Shown here one piece after another: positions 1 to 11,737 of a stretch of 64,000 bases of DNA. The stretch covers positions 14,335,001 through 14,399,000 of the forward strand of contig BSBM01000260.1 in the NCBI GenBank assembly GCA_027924585.1. Reading direction: 5' to 3'. The DNA is from Larix kaempferi. Its lineage: Eukaryota; Streptophyta; Pinopsida; Pinales; Pinaceae. The position numbers and the translations under genes are program-made. The notes under the pieces were generated by a model, which ran no database searches, had not been told where the DNA came from, and saw nothing but the letters and a program-made list of their open reading frames with translations. The first letter of the stretch is position 1. Each line of letters starts with the position of its first letter.

Positions 1-97
1 ATGTCATCATTGATAATGATGATGATGACGAAGATGATGATGATGATGATGATGACGACGAAGATGATGGATGATGATGACGTTGATGATGATGATG

Positions 98-130
<33 letters not shown>

Positions 131-760
131 TTGATGATGAAGATGATGGCCAAGATGATGATGGTGATGATGATGAGGATGGGGATGATGACGAGGAAGT
201 GGGTGATAACGACAATGATGATTATGGAGATGATGATGATGACGATGATGAGGATGATGATGATGAGGATGATGATGACGAAGATGATGATGATGATGAG
301 GAGGAGGAGGAGGAGGAGGAGGAGGAGGAGGAGGAGGATGATCATATTCGTCATCATCAGCATCATCATCTTCATCTTCGTACTCATCATCATCATCATC
401 ATCTTCATCATCTCATCTTCGTCATCATCATCATTATCAATGATGATGATGAAGAAGATGACGATGATGATGAAGATGATGAAGAAGATGATGGATGATG
501 ATGATGCCGATGATGGCGATGTTGATGATGAAGATGACGATGAAGATGATGACCAAGATGATGAGGAGGAGGAGGAGGAGGATGAGGATGATGATGAGGA
601 AGTGGGTGATAACGATGATGATGATGCTGATGATGACGAGGATGATGACGATGACGAGGATGATGATGATGAGGATGATGATGATGATATTGAAGATGAC
701 AAAGATGATTATGATGATGATGATGAGGAGGAGGAGGAGGAGGAGGAGGCTCCTTGTAGA
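1..760. repeat. GAY (GAT/GAC/GAG) trinucleotide array
   Basis: The array is almost pure GAT/GAC/GAG on the plus strand and gives only poly-Asp/Glu, poly-Met or poly-Ser frames. Between about 340 and 440 the purine-rich strand switches: CATCAT/CTTCAT blocks replace GATGAT, then GATGAT resumes, so this part can pair with its flanks as a hairpin. A longer duplication is visible: GAAGTGGGTGATAACGA occurs near 196 and again near 599, so the array partly repeats with a ~403-bp period. The frames are not counted as genes. Confidence 0.9.
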
Positions 761-769
761 GGGATAGTG

Positions 770-3287
770 TCATGGATTCTATGTGTTATTGATGACGCAC
801 GAGGTCTAGAATTTTCAATTAAGGCCCAGGTGGAATTCAATTGAGCTCAATATGCTTCAATAAGATCTCGAGGAACCTGTTTTCATTCTTCGATGATGTT
901 CAATGCTTTTCAACATATACACAGTCTTGCATGGTAGGCAAAGGATGCGTTCATGGCATTTGATCTTTACAAAATATGTGTTTTGTCAAAATGAAATTCA
1001 AATTGCCTCTTTGATGAATCCTCCTCTATAAGACTTCATTTATTGCATGAATGTCACAGACTCACAGAAACTCTAAACAACACTCAATGGCATGCAACTA
1101 TAACCACAAACCAAGCAGAGGTTGATTTTATGCATTGATATAGAGAGGTGGCAGTAGGCACACAATATGGAGAAACAATGAGTTAGAAAAAACATTTGGA
1201 TCAAAGTACCACAATGCTTATTAATAAAATTTAAAAAAACAATTTTTGGCTCAGGAATTGTCGTTTATCACCACGTTTCTCTTCGACACTCACCATCAAA
1301 ATACGTATAAAAATAACATGTCTTTACATCCTCTTCCATTTAAATCCTCATCGCATAGTCATAAATCAGGATTATTATGCATGCACATCCTCACCTTACA
1401 ATGTCAATTGGGTCAAGGCACATAAACAACCATAAATTATCAAATGTGTCAAAGAGTAAGCCCTTCCAATAAAAATTAAGATCCACCCTTCAAACTTCAT
1501 CACCGAGTCCAATTTATACAAATATTTTCGAAGTGGGGGAAGGTTTGGAATTAAATGGTGTAAACGTTATACAAGGGCGCGTATGTGGGTTTGGGTGCAT
1601 GCGCGCTCCTGACGTGTACGCACGAAAAACACGCGTCTGCGGCCCTGTTATTAGTTAAAAAAAAACAGAGTTCTCTGTTTCCCTAGAATTCTACCAAAAA
1701 CACGGGTTTCACTTCTTTCGTGGGTTTCAAGCTCTCACAAGTTTCTTATTTGCTCACACTCATTGATATTTTGGACACTCTTTGATCTATTGGACACAAA
1801 ATCACCCTTGGAATCTATCAAATATCTTCAGTGGTCTTGGAATCTTGTGGATTCATTCAAGCTACTAGTTTCCATTGCAAGTGGAGATCATTTCTATAGA
1901 GGTATGGTGAATTGTAAATAAGTCTTTTCATTCACAAGATTTGAGATGAGCCCATGTCTTTTTGTTTTTATCATATTCCCATAACAATATCCATGCATAG
2001 ACAACAATGAATTTGACAAGAATATTTCCCAAGTTCACATCTAAAAAAATTCATATGAACACTAGACAAGATGAAGTATGAAACCTCCTCATTGTGTAAT
2101 TAGTTCCCAAGTTAATTTTGTTCTTTTTACCTCATATTATGCTAGCAAAAACAACCACACACTCATTAAACATAACTAAAAATATCACTTCAACTCATCC
2201 ACAAAACCTCAACTCTCTCATCTCTTATTCAATACCATTGTATGGAATGAGGATATATGTAAGTATATGCACCTTTCCTTTCTCTATGAATCCAAATATG
2301 ATAATATTCATCCATATTTACCATCCTTACAATATCTCCTCACCTTCAATAATGGTTTTTTTTCCAAAAACCAAGACTTTCCCACTTCATGTTCTATTCA
2401 ACATGATGATTGTTGGTATTTTCCCTAGTTCCCCACTCTCCAACACCTCCCCACCCTAGATATTGCACATTGAAAGGTCAAATTATATTCCCCCTAATCA
2501 CCCTTCCCAAGACCATGATCCTTGTTAGAAACCTTTTCATCCTCCTTAAGGTTTTGCACAAAACAAGATATACATTCATTCTATTGTGATGCATTGTTGA
2601 ATTCAACCATGGGTATTTTAAACTCAAAATCACATTCTATCATCTCAAGGTTTATAGATCTAAGGAAATAGTTTGTTGTTGTTTCTTCAGCTCCGTAATG
2701 TGTTATATAACCTAGTAATTTACGATGGTAAAGGAAATTGCCTCAAATGGAAGGATATACCATTCCACTATGAAGACAAAGCAATCAAACTAGGTGCAAA
2801 ATTTAGAATTGAAAACATTAAGGGAGAAAGCAAAAAATGCAACTAATTAAGGTTACCTTATTTGATGTAGAAAAACTATCAAACTATTCCCAAGGCATCT
2901 CTAGCCATCTTTGTAGTAGGGTGTTACTACCATAATTTTTATGAATTCATGGCTAGGCAAGACACTAGTTTCTCCTCTCTACACTTGACCAACCATCATC
3001 TATATTGATTGGAATTGTAAGGGATAATGATGTTTATTCGAACATAAATAAACCAACATAGTCTGTAGTTGTATATGTTAATTTGTAAAGTGGTAAGCTA
3101 TGTTGGAATGTGTCAGGTTCGTTGTATAATGGCACTAATATCTTATTTGTTGTTTCTTTTGCAGGGGTAGGCCTAATAGTTGTGTTAAAGAGACTTTTGG
3201 AGATGGGAAACTCATGAAACGCAAACAAAAAAAAATAGAAGGAATCTGCCCATTGAAAAGGTCAATGACTTAAGAGAAAAGTCCAGG
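770..3287. other. No gene recognised; AT-rich with one CpG-rich patch
   Basis: No convincing coding sequence is seen. A short CpG-rich stretch at about 1565-1645 (GCGCGTATG, GTGCATGCGCGC, ACGTGTACGCACG, ACACGCGTCTGCGG) is followed by AT-rich DNA. A similar CpG-rich patch lies at 24590-24760, just upstream of the minus-strand gene at 20035-24510, so both could be 5' flanks of repeat-borne genes (inference). A 113-codon frame at 2118-2459 has low-complexity Thr/Ser/Pro composition and no recognised domain. Confidence 0.5.
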
Positions 3288-6200
3288 TTGGGAATGGAAA
3301 GATTGAGACATGGTCCTATCATTGCCCCGGATCATGCCATTGATCCTAACACAGTTGTTGACATGACAACCTCTTGTTCAGAACCACGGGTAAAGTGGTC
3401 GCGTCCAACGGACCCAACTCAAATTCCAACATCAGCACAATCTCCAACCAACAATCCATCAACAAGTCATTCTGAAGTTCCTCACGACACAAGAATTTTG
3501 GGAGATGTTACATGTGTAGAGATGGACATACAAGCCTTGCTTAATTTGCGATCTCCCCAAGAAGACCATAACCTTGTCAACCACACTCCCATTATGGCCC
3601 AATCTATGAACGAAGCACCACAACAAACAAGCTCGGGTATTCATGTCTCATGTCCACCCTCCCTACCTCGACTGTCCAGTGCAAGAAGAAGAACTCCTAG
3701 ACTTATTCATGTGGATGAGAGTGCTATGTCGGGGATTGAAGGCAAGTTGCCAAAACGCACTATCGAATGGCAATGCAACAAAATTGTCAAAGAATATTTT
3801 GAATCCAAAGGTGATGCAGGTAAATGTCAATTATTGATATGTTTGTTAAAGTCATGTTCTTTAGCTGTTGTTAGGAGAATTTTGGGCATAAAGATGGTTA
3901 AAAGTTCAGAGGCCAACAATCATATTGTTAGAAATCTTCAATATGCATTTAATGCGATTGGGAAGACATCTCGTACAAAAGATCTTTGTGCAGCTCGTCG
4001 TGTTTTAGGAGAATCAGTTGTAAGCAAGTCCACAAGGCAACGTCGCCTGCTATCAAACACTTCTCACATACTCAAATTAAATAGAAAAACTATTAAAAAG
4101 TACTCTGTTATAAGAGAAAATCTTAACACTCCGAGTGGAAACGATTGTTGGGATTTTGTTGGTAGGTTGCCTCATGCAGATAGGAAGCTAATTGATGTTG
4201 TTAAGGAGTTAGTACAAAATTTTAGGCATGATCATACTAGACCTTCATCAAACCAGAGAGACGTGCTAAAACTGAGAAAAGGATCTATTGAACGTGAGCC
4301 CCATGTTAAACACTTCCTTGACACCACATAGACTGAACTCTATGAAGATTCAGGAACGAGCACACACAATTGAACCTGGGCCAAAGGTCCTTTGGGAAAT
4401 GCAAACCATGGTATGTTCATATATGCATTGATCGGAACACTTGTTGTTGTAGATACCACGTAGAATATGAATATTATTATGACACATATAAACATATATT
4501 TTGTGATTTGCATACTAACATTGTGCAGGGATACAATGAATCAATACTACCACCGAATGCATCAAGAGACTTTATCCACAACATCATGTGTCCAAGGCCC
4601 AAAGGACAAAAGTATTATGAAAAATTGTGTCTATATGGGACATGTTCTATGTGCAGTGGGTTTTCTCTTTTGAACCGTTGCATTCATGAAAGCAAGGACA
4701 CAGAATTTGGCATGATGGGTGTGGAGATGCAGAGCTTCAAGTACGTGACCTATCAATTAGACAGTGTCAGAGAAAGTAAAAAGATTGCATTGGTAAAGTC
4801 ACAGGTACAAATGAATATTGCATATTTTTCATATTACACGTTCAATTTATGGAATATACATTTTTCCAAAGGCCACATTGTAATATTTCCCTTGTTTCCA
4901 TGGTAAGAGGTACCGGTATGTGACTTCTTGACGGAATTCTATGAGAAAAATGAGCATTATGTTCAACATGTGCATGTAGTGTGATGGCAAGATGAGCAGT
5001 ACAGAAAATGTAGGGACACATTTCCCATTGGAACCATAGTGTCAATTGTGGATTTTGCAAAAAATTACACCCTTCAGCCACAAAATGAAATCCAGAGTCA
5101 ATACTACCATTCAGACCAAGTCAGCATCATGGTACATATTATGTATAGGCATCAGCCAAAGAGCAGCAATGACAAGAGGATAATACCGAAGGAGACAAAC
5201 TTTTACATAAGTGATGATAGAACCCATGATCTCCATTATGTGCAACATTGTTTTCGAATTTTCTATGATCAGTTGAAGGAGAGAGACATACAGATGGATC
5301 AGCATTGGATATGGTCGGATGGATGTGCGGTCCAGTTCAAAAATGCCCGAGTATTCCAATGGATGAGTACTTTGCATAAGACTTATAATGTGCTGCATAT
5401 CTGGAACTATTTTGAGATCGAGCAAGACAAAGGCGAGCATGATGGGGCTGGTGCATGCATCAAGACCACACTACGAAGGGAAGAGATGGGGTTTGACAAG
5501 GAACCTCATATCCGAGATGCACAGTCCACAGTTCAATGGTGCTCCGCAACAATGTCAGAACGAGCAAGAGATCAACGAAAATCATCAGTGGTAGGATGTG
5601 TGGCGAGAAATTTTTGGCTAGTGGTTGACATAGATCGATCACATTCCTATAGTTGCGGCACAGTACAAGGAACACATGGATTTCATTCAGTTCGAAGCTC
5701 AAACAACCACTTATTTGAAATATGGACGCGAAATATTGCATGCTTTTGCAGCCCTTGCAACAGTGGAAAATGGGATGAATGCGAATGCATGGACTGGGTT
5801 GATGAATGGGATCGTGTGTCACTTGCATTAGACCAACGTGGAGTTGTTGAAACAACCCAGTTAGAGGAGGGTCAGTCAGCGATTTCGACAGACTATGACC
5901 ATATCTCAGATCTTGTACAACCAGGACACATATACGCAGTTGTTGCACCAAAAGACAATGACTGGGGCGTGGATTATTGGTTTGCATGGTGCATCTAAGG
6001 TAAGAAAACCCTCTATGGATCATTAATTGACGATGAAGGAATTGAATTTCTTACTAGCTCGATGGTGGTTAAGGGGGAATATCTTACACTAGATGGGAAG
6101 TCAAGAAAGACTAGTGGGCATGTATTCATGGATTACAGACTAGGTTCAGTGGTGCATCACTTCACAAACTTGATCATTGGCACAAACATCCATCTTCAGA

Positions 6201-6319
6201 CAATGTCAAGCAAGAGCTCAACCAAGGTACGCTACTACCTACCTCATTTAGAGCACGAGAGATTGATGGAGACAATTAGCAACAGAGAGGATCCAGATGG
6301 ATTTATTGAATTAGGCTAG
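3288..6319 (+). pseudogene. DDE-like transposase-type protein, decayed
   Basis: Fragments in several frames fit one long protein of the transposon-derived family that carries an SDG-x3-QFKN signature. In order: a variable Ser/Thr/Pro-rich N-terminus; a basic helical segment (3790-4330); the remnant LNLGQRSFGKCKPWYV (from about 4370), reached only by a frame change near 4340; a Cys-rich segment with CCCRYHVEYEYY near 4450; CRDTFPIGTIVSIVDFAKNY (about 5008-5066); WSDGCAVQFKNARVF (about 5313); and GEHDGAGACIKTTLRREEM (about 5434). The Asp of VDFAKNY, the Asp of SDG and acidic residues after GEHDGAG are plausible DDE-type catalytic positions (inference). The frame after 5998 continues across a TAA (WCI-stop-GKKTLYGS) to a stop at 6319. 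Frameshifts, stops near 4330 and 4980 and the TAA argue for a pseudogene. The family resemblance is from memory of similar animal and plant proteins, not a search. Confidence 0.6.
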
Positions 6320-7189
6320 TCAACTTTACATAAGATAAATAATTGCATCAAAGAATGTTATGTTCTACATAGAGGTATGTGTATTTTTATGTTATTTCAT
6401 TGGTACATACATTTTTTGTTGATACATACATACATACATGTCTTTGCCTATGTTTTTTATTTTTCCTATATGTATTAAACTATTCCATGCTTCTCTTTTA
6501 TGTTGAATAAAATGGTGATGTGATTTGGATCAAATTTGAGTAATTTGAGTTAGTATTTTCTTAAATATATCTATTTATGTTTGTAGCATTTGAAGATAGC
6601 GGTTTTGATAGGTTCTCAAGATTAGAATTACCTAGGTTTTAGGAAATTTTTTGAAGTACATAATCTATTACAATGGTCTTGAAAATTTAACTTGGTAGAT
6701 GAAACCTTCTAGGAATCCATGTATGGATAGAAGGGTCTTCCACTTGGGATAGGGAGTTATCATAAAGCTTCAAGGGTGGTATTTTTGAGATCTATACTTG
6801 AGAAAAGCATTGGGGAAATGTGAAATTCCTTATCGATCAAATATCTCTTTAGTTTCTATCTCTTTAGTTTTGTGTCCACCCAAACCTTTTTCATGCTTTG
6901 GGTACCTTGAGGTATATCCCCAACCCAAAAAACTCTTATATTATGAGGATTATGTTGGTTTAGGGTTTTGGTTCCCCATGCTCTTATAACCCAAAAAACT
7001 CTTATATCCCCAACCTTTTTCATAGATTTGGTTCCCCATGTTCAATGCTCACCCAAATCTAGCTAGATTTTGGGTTTTTGCCCTTATCCAAGCATCCTAT
7101 CATCAACCTAGGGTTTCCACTAATATATTTTAAAACATGCTCATTTATGGTTGGAGATTGATGCTTTATTCCTATAGATAACCACATAG
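6320..7189. other. AT-rich spacer, nothing recognised
   Basis: This follows the transposase relic. It contains a short ACATACATACAT microsatellite near 6430 and two similar copies of a phrase around CCCCAACCxxxxAAACTCTTATA / GGTTCCCCATG between 6890 and 7050. No coding signature was found. Confidence 0.4.
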
Positions 7190-7834
7190 AGGTACTTGTC
7201 ATCATCATCACCAACATCATCTCTAGGCTCCTCATCAACATCTCCATCATCATCATCTTCTTCATCATCACCATCACCATCACCACCATCGTCAATGTCT
7301 TCATCATCGCCACCATCTTCATCATCATCATTAACTCTAACTATAACCCTAATTCAATTTCCTTCTATAACTCTAGCCCCAACCCTCACCCAAACCCTAG
7401 CACTAAGCCATCTTCTTCATCATCGCCATCACCATCACCATCACCATCACCATCACCATCACCATCATCATCATGTCTTCATCATCATCACCATCTTCAT
7501 CATCATTGTTAACTCTAACTCTAACCCTAATTCAATTTCATTCTTTAACTCTAGCCCTAACCCTCACCCAAACCCTGGCACTAAACCATCTTCTTCATCA
7601 TCACCATCATCATCACCACCATATTCATCATCATCATTAACTCTAACTCTAACCCTAATTCAATTTCCTTCTATAACTCTAGCCCCAACCCTCACCCAAA
7701 CCCTAACTCTAACTCTAACTCTAGGTTCCTCATCAACATCTCCATCATCATCATCTTCTACATGGTCATCAACTTCATCACCATCACCATCACCATCACA
7801 ATCATCATCAACGTCTTCATCATCATCATCATAC
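7190..7834 (-). repeat. Composite CATCAT / degenerate telomere-like minisatellite (left array)
   Basis: Blocks of TCATCATCAC alternate with AACTCTAACCCTAATTCAATTT and CTAACCCTCACCCAAACCCTAG. The unit is the reverse complement of the array at 14651-17795 and repeats about every 140-175 bp. The CCCTAA and AAACCCTAG elements resemble the plant telomere repeat (CCCTAAA) but are degenerate. The frames are Ser-rich artefacts. Confidence 0.9.
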
Positions 7835-8925
7835 GTGCCTGGAAGACGATTTTGCAGAGTTGACCCCTGTGTGCAAAAATTGTACACTCCCTCATTGAGC
7901 AAAACCCTAGTTTCCAATATGGATGTACAAGATAGCACTGGGTCCACAGGACCGGAGGAGAGGGGCACCCCTGGCACTATCCTGACATCTTGAATCCAAC
8001 GGATTCGACGGCTTGTCGATCGGAGCCACTATCGTCATTCTATGGCTCGTTTTGTCTCGCATCCAAAAGGCCTTCAGGGACACCTGTTGGATACCTGCTG
8101 GGGGCATAGAATTCCAACTGTGCAGCAAAACCAGGTTCTAGGGAGTCCTGCAGGTGTGTCTAGGAAGGTTCCAACTGGGAACGCTAGCCGCAAGTGCCCG
8201 GTAGACGATTTTGCAAAGTTGACCCTCATGTGCAAAAATTGCACACTCCCTCACTGAGCAAAACCCTAGTTTCCAAGATGGATGTACAAGATGGCACTAG
8301 GGACACGGGACCGGAAGAGAGGGGCACCCTTGACACTATCCCGGTGTCCTGAATCCAAGGGATTCAACGGTTCATCGATCGGAGCCACGGTCGTCATTCT
8401 ATGGTTCGTTCCGTCTCGCATCCAAAAGGCCTTCAGGGACACCTGCTAGATACCTGTCGGGGGCATAGAAGTCCAACCGTGCAGCAAAACCGGGTTTCGA
8501 GGAGTCTTGCAGGTGTGTCTAGGCAGGTTTCGGCTGGGAACGCTAGCTGTAAGTGCCCGGCGGATGATTTTGCGGAGTTGACCCCTGTGTGCAAAAATTG
8601 CACACTCCCTCACTGAGCAAAACCCTAGTTTCCAAGATGGATGTACAAGAGGGCACTAGGTCCATGTGACCGTAGGAGAGGGGCACCCCTCGCACTATCC
8701 TGGCGTCCTGAATCCAGCGGAGTTGATGGTTCGTTGATTGGAGCCACGGTCATCATTCTATGGCTCGTTCTGTCTCGCATCCAAAAGGCCTTCAGGGACA
8801 CCTGCTGGATACCTACAGGGGGCATAGAAGTCCAACCGTGTAGCAAAACCTGGTTTCGAGGAGTCCTGAGGTGTGTCTAGGAAGGTTCCGACTGGGAATG
8901 CTCGCCATACTTGCCCGGTCGACGA
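7835..8925 (+). repeat. Satellite A, three ~359-bp tandem units (forward)
   Basis: Units begin with GTGCCxGGxxGACGATTTTG at 7835, 8194 and 8553, giving a 359-bp period; a fourth, truncated start lies near 8911. Each unit carries CACTCCCTCACTGAGCAAAA followed by CCCTAGTTTCC, a GAGAGGGGCACCCCT block and GCATCCAAAAGGCCTTCAGG. Short open frames of about 71-79 codons recur at the same unit position on both strands, which is expected of a GC-richer tandem repeat and is not evidence of a gene. Confidence 0.95.
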
Positions 8926-9269
8926 TTTTTTCCAATCTTTTCATTTTATTGAATTATTTTCATAATTTTGTTTTGTTTAGGTTTTTGACTAATTTTGTTT
9001 TAAATTTTTGATTTATTTTTATAAGTTTGATCTAGCTCCTATAGTTGAAGTTTCATTTCAAATTATGATTGAGTGAGTTTGCTTATGAAATGACTGATGC
9101 GATGCTTTAAGGAATAATACAAGCTGGCAGCAGGTGTAATTTTCTATATATGCATATGCGTTGCCAGATTATCCAATCATATTTGTGCAGGTTTCAAAAC
9201 AAATCATAGCAGGAAAATCTGATGGCAGAGCATGAATTTTGTTGGACGACACTTGGCTCAAAGCAGTTA
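8926..9269. other. Non-satellite island between arrays
   Basis: This AT-rich single-copy-looking sequence separates satellite A from the first satellite B fragment. Near its end one plus-strand frame reads LLDDTWLKAVTEDRM (about 9235-9280). This loosely resembles part of NO VEIN-like proteins and might belong with the fragment at 9644-10650; that link is weak. Confidence 0.35.
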
Positions 9270-9643
9270 CAGAGGACAGGATGCCCCGGGGAAAATCCTC
9301 CAAGTGTCCTTGAACGGCCCTGGGGCGCTTGACTAGAATCCCGTAGAACCTGAACCATGGCTCGGTTCACGAATCCGTCGGTTCTGGTGGGTCCGGGACA
9401 CCGATTTTTAGCTAGGGGACCCCCCACAGCGTCCCCCGAAGACTCGGAAGCGGTGCCAACGAGCCATCTCCAGAGCTAGGGTTTTGCTCAGTGAGGGCCA
9501 TTCCAAATTTGCTAAAAGGGTGCATTTCTTGTTTGGAGGCCCTCGGGCGTGCGTGGCTACCGTGGACAAGTCCACAATGGCCATGTAAGTTCCCGGCGGA
9601 TGATTTTGCAGAGTTGACCCCCATGTGCAAAAATTGCACACTC
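9270..9643 (-). repeat. Truncated satellite B joined to truncated satellite A
   Basis: 9270-9585 is a partial satellite B unit in reverse orientation (GCTAGGGTTTTGCTCAGTGA near 9475). At about 9586 the sequence changes within a few bases to satellite A in forward orientation (CGGATGATTTTGCAGAGTTG) and ends at about 9643 inside CACACTCC, where the NO VEIN-like fragment begins. The B/A boundary is therefore also an orientation switch. Confidence 0.85.
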
Positions 9644-10650
9644 CGATGGGCGAGCTGCTTACAAGAGGAAATATGGCGGTTGTAGGTATCTATGCTTTTC
9701 TTCCGACGAAAATTGTAACAGGATTTCCATTTATAATACAGGCATATTTTTTACTAGTTTTGTCAAGAGAAAGTATAATTTTCAATAAAAAGTGGAACCA
9801 GGGAATCCTTCATTGTGTTCCATTAGTCCTTTGTTCAACATTTCTTGCTCTGGTAAGTGGTAATTCACCTCTATCATCGAAAACTTGGGTCTATAGGTAC
9901 CTTCCCTTTCATATTCCTCGTAATGCACACATAGTCCATCCTTATATTGATAAACAAGAGTTTTATAATAGCTTGAATTTTTTGGGCGTGGTTATCTCCC
10001 TGTATTCGGTTGTCTGATTGGTTGACAAGCTTTCCTGAAAATCTGTACATTGAAATTCTTTGTTTTATTGCTGAAAATTGGAAGGGATTTTCAAGTCACC
10101 TGCAAAACGCTCCTTTGTTGAAATATGTGAGTTCTTCCAACAACATTGATTTGGCTAGTGTATCAAATGTTGCCGTCCACACCAGAATTTATCTTTCGTA
10201 AAAGGAGTCGCACATATTGTGGCTGACCAAATGGTCTGGGGAGCTTGGAAGTGTCACTAAATATTATTCCATGCTTGAATCTACCCAGAAGACAATTATA
10301 AATTTAGATCCTCGAGAATGCCTGAATCTACCCAGAAGGCAATTATAAATTTAGATCCTCAAGAAGGTGAGAAACTATGAGTGGTTGAATCAGTATCCTA
10401 AAATTATAGATCTTTCTATCTCAAAGTTTGTTGAGCGGCTCCTAGATGTAGTATTAGACTCAACAGACAGTAAACTTGTTATCACCACTGCACATTTTTT
10501 GCACTATTCATCTGCAAATAACTACGTCTGGCCCGAAGAACTTACCAGTCTTTGCAAGAATATTCCCCTAGTAGATGAAGGTGGCAACATCATTAGAGTA
10601 CGAGGTTCTCTGAAGTTTCTCCAGCCTGCATCCACTAGTAATTGGGCCAA
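9644..10650 (+). pseudogene. NO VEIN-like (NOV) gene fragment inside satellite
   Basis: Reading frames match the plant NO VEIN-type family (large nuclear proteins with a histidine-kinase-like ATPase region; in Arabidopsis linked to vein patterning and auxin responses). Seen directly: GIYAFLPTKIVTGFPFIIQA, then SRESIIFNKKWNQGILHCVP (9690-9830), then a frame change near 10010 to a segment with SHILWLTKWSGELGS (about 10210), and finally HFLHYSSANNYVWPEELTSLC with PLVDEGGNI (10490-10600). Only an internal part of the protein is present, with stops near 10017, 10201 and 10345. A 48-bp direct duplication lies at about 10276-10370. Satellite A abuts the left end and satellite B the right end. The right junction is at AAGGTGTCCCTGAATGGCC, which overlaps the satellite B phrase CAAGTGTCCCTGAA. 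Confidence 0.8.
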
Positions 10651-11737
10651 GGTGTCCCTGAATGGCCCCGGGGTACCCGACTAGAATGCTCGTAGCATCC
10701 AAACAGTGGCTCGGTTAGCGAATCCGTCAGTTCTGGTGGGTCCGCGATGCCGGGTTTCAACTAGGGGACCCCCCACAGCATCCCCTAAAGACCCGAAAGC
10801 GGTGCCAACGAGCCATCTCCGGAGCTAGGGTTTTGCTCAGTGAGGGCCATCCAAATTTGCTCAAGGGGGCCATTTCTTGTCCGGAGGCCCCCGGGCATGC
10901 ATGGCCACCGTGGATAGGTCCACAATGGCCATGTGGACCTGTGGGAGGCAACAAAATGCAAGTCCTCTCGTTGGTTTGGGTTTCGTGGCCTCGGGGCAAT
11001 TCCTCCAAGTGTCCCTAAATGGCCTCGAGGTGCCCGACTAGAATGCCCGTAGCACCCGAACCGTGGCTCGGTTCGCGAATCCGTCAATTCTGGTGGGTTC
11101 GGGATGCCGGGTTTCAACTAGGGGACCCCCCATAGCATCACCCGAAGACCTGAAAGCAGTGCCAATGAGCCATCTCCGGAGCTAGGGTTTTACTCAGTGA
11201 GGGTCATTCCAAATTTGCTCAAGGGGGGTGTTTCTCGTCCGGAGGCCCTCGGGCATGCGTGGCCACTATGGACAGGTCCACAATGGACACATGGACCTAT
11301 GGGAGGCGACATAATCCAAGTCATCTCATCGTTTTGGGTTCCATGGCCTTGGGGCAATTCCTCCAAGTGTCCCTGAACGACCTCGGGGTGCCTGACTAGA
11401 ATGCCCATAGCACCCGAACTGTGGCTCGGTTCGCGAATCCATTGATTCCAATGCGTCCGGGATGCCGGGTTTCAGCTAGGGGACCCTCCATATCATCCCC
11501 CGAAGACCCAGAAGCGGTGCCAACGAGGCATCTCCGGTGTTAGGGTTTTGCTTAGTGAGGGCCATTCCAAATTTGCTCAAGGGGGCCATTTCTCGTTCGG
11601 AGGCCCCCGGGCGTACGTGGCCACCATGGACATGTCCACAATGGCCACGTGGACCTGTGGGAGCCGACGGAATCCAAGTCCGCTCGCTGGTTTGGGTTCC
11701 GTGGCCCTGGAGAAAATCCCCGAAGTGTCCCTGGATG
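10640..11737 (-). repeat. Satellite B, about three ~357-bp units (reverse)
   Basis: The anchor GCTAGGGTTTTGCTCAGTGA recurs at 10824, 11181 and 11539, giving a 357-358-bp period. Units share CGAATCCGTxxxTTCTGGTG, AGCTAGGGGACCCCCCA and ACAGGTCCACAATGGCCA. GC content is well above that of the flanking DNA. Frames of 60-110 codons recur per unit on both strands and are treated as artefacts. Confidence 0.95.

Noticed and set aside
1-844. Poly-Asp/Glu, poly-Ser and poly-Met open frames of 90-257 codons
   Set aside because: They arise from the GAY trinucleotide array in every frame and carry no domain.
2118-2459. 113-codon plus-strand frame
   Set aside because: Thr/Ser/Pro/Ile-rich low-complexity composition in AT-rich DNA, no recognised motif or splice context.
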